Assembly: GCA_009767595.1 (NCBI GenBank)
Contig: VSDK01015182.1
Coordinates: 113,413-177,412, forward strand
Source: Symbiodinium kawagutii
Taxonomy: Eukaryota > Sar > Dinophyceae > Suessiales > Symbiodiniaceae
Direction of reading: 5' to 3'
DNA: 64,000 nucleotides
Part shown: positions 63,747-64,000 of the stretch, piece after piece
How the letters are laid out: every line of letters starts with the position of its first letter
Numbering within the stretch: the first letter of the stretch is position 1
Notes under the pieces: model-generated
Databases searched by the model: none
Told to the model about the DNA's origin: nothing
What the model saw: the letters and a program-made list of their open reading frames with translations, nothing else
Program-made: the position numbers and the translations under genes

Positions 63747-64000
63747 ACAAAATGCCATATTTCCATCACAGGTAAGGTCCACACGTCATCGCTACTGCCA
63801 TTGTCGGACTTGGCGCTGTGGTTCAACGGCAGAGTTGGAAGCTTCCTGGGTCTGAGATGGGTTTCGTTCTCAGCCATTGAAATACATTAATTAATGAGCA
63901 TTGATGATGGTCATTCTCAGCCATTAGCCACTCATTCCTCATTATTAGCCATGATCATTAAGCATGCTTTTCTTCTTTCGCTATCATCGACCTGGTTAAT

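Noticed and set aside
63812..63880. Functional tRNA-Gly gene
   Set aside because: The D-arm and part of the T-arm look right, but the anticodon stem and the acceptor stem do not pair. Kept only as a low-interest finding.

Overview
This is a 64 kb piece of nuclear DNA from a eukaryote with very low gene density, most probably a dinoflagellate (Symbiodiniaceae/Suessiales type). The evidence is short coding-looking exons scattered in non-coding DNA with few long ORFs, abundant micro- and minisatellites, decayed matches to the dinoflagellate spliced leader, and a giant LINE-like retroelement whose endonuclease/RT frame starts with an EASNPGP peptide that I associate with dinoflagellate elements. 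This assignment is inference. There are no bacterial operons, rRNA genes or convincing tRNAs.

Layout. 0-11 kb: mostly gene-free, with about 100-bp inverted-repeat (MITE-like) elements, a 10-bp minisatellite, a cluster of a CACTACAAAATGC motif, and a few possible minus-strand exons. 11.4-15.4 kb: a minus-strand coiled-coil gene with two long exons, plus two possible exons upstream. 16-20.1 kb: microsatellites, AT-rich filler and possible exons. 21.1-31.6 kb: one minus-strand retroelement. 32.2-36.9 kb: a minus-strand locus of five tandem units of about 0.8-0.9 kb, each holding exon-like blocks. 37-49.6 kb: sparse, AT-rich, rich in AACCAT/GGTTAA words, with isolated candidate exons. 49.7-50.0 kb: a long compound microsatellite. 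51.45-51.61 kb: an assembly gap. 52-64 kb: more candidate exons, a satellite array interrupted by coding-like minisatellites, and further minisatellites.

The centrepiece is the retroelement. In transcription order it encodes (1) a C5-cytosine DNA methyltransferase with recognisable motifs I, IV, VI, VIII, IX and X; (2) an 801-codon frame with an apparent ubiquitin-like segment ending LRLVGGGG and a C-terminal coiled coil; (3) a 1915-codon frame with an APE-type endonuclease, reverse transcriptase, CCHC finger, RNase H and a long unknown C-terminus. Frames 1 and 2 overlap in a +1 register, and frame 2 has no upstream ATG. Frames 2 and 3 are in the same register and are separated by a single TGA. 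The three together could be one polyprotein of about 2,700 residues, broken or recoded at two points. Capture of DNA methyltransferases by retrotransposons has been reported in dinoflagellates and charophyte algae, so the pairing is not new in principle. The ubiquitin-like segment, the NPGP peptide and the two frame junctions are the points most worth testing.

All exon calls outside the retroelement rest on open frames with coding-like composition and plausible splice sites. They were made without RNA or homology searches and should be read as candidates.
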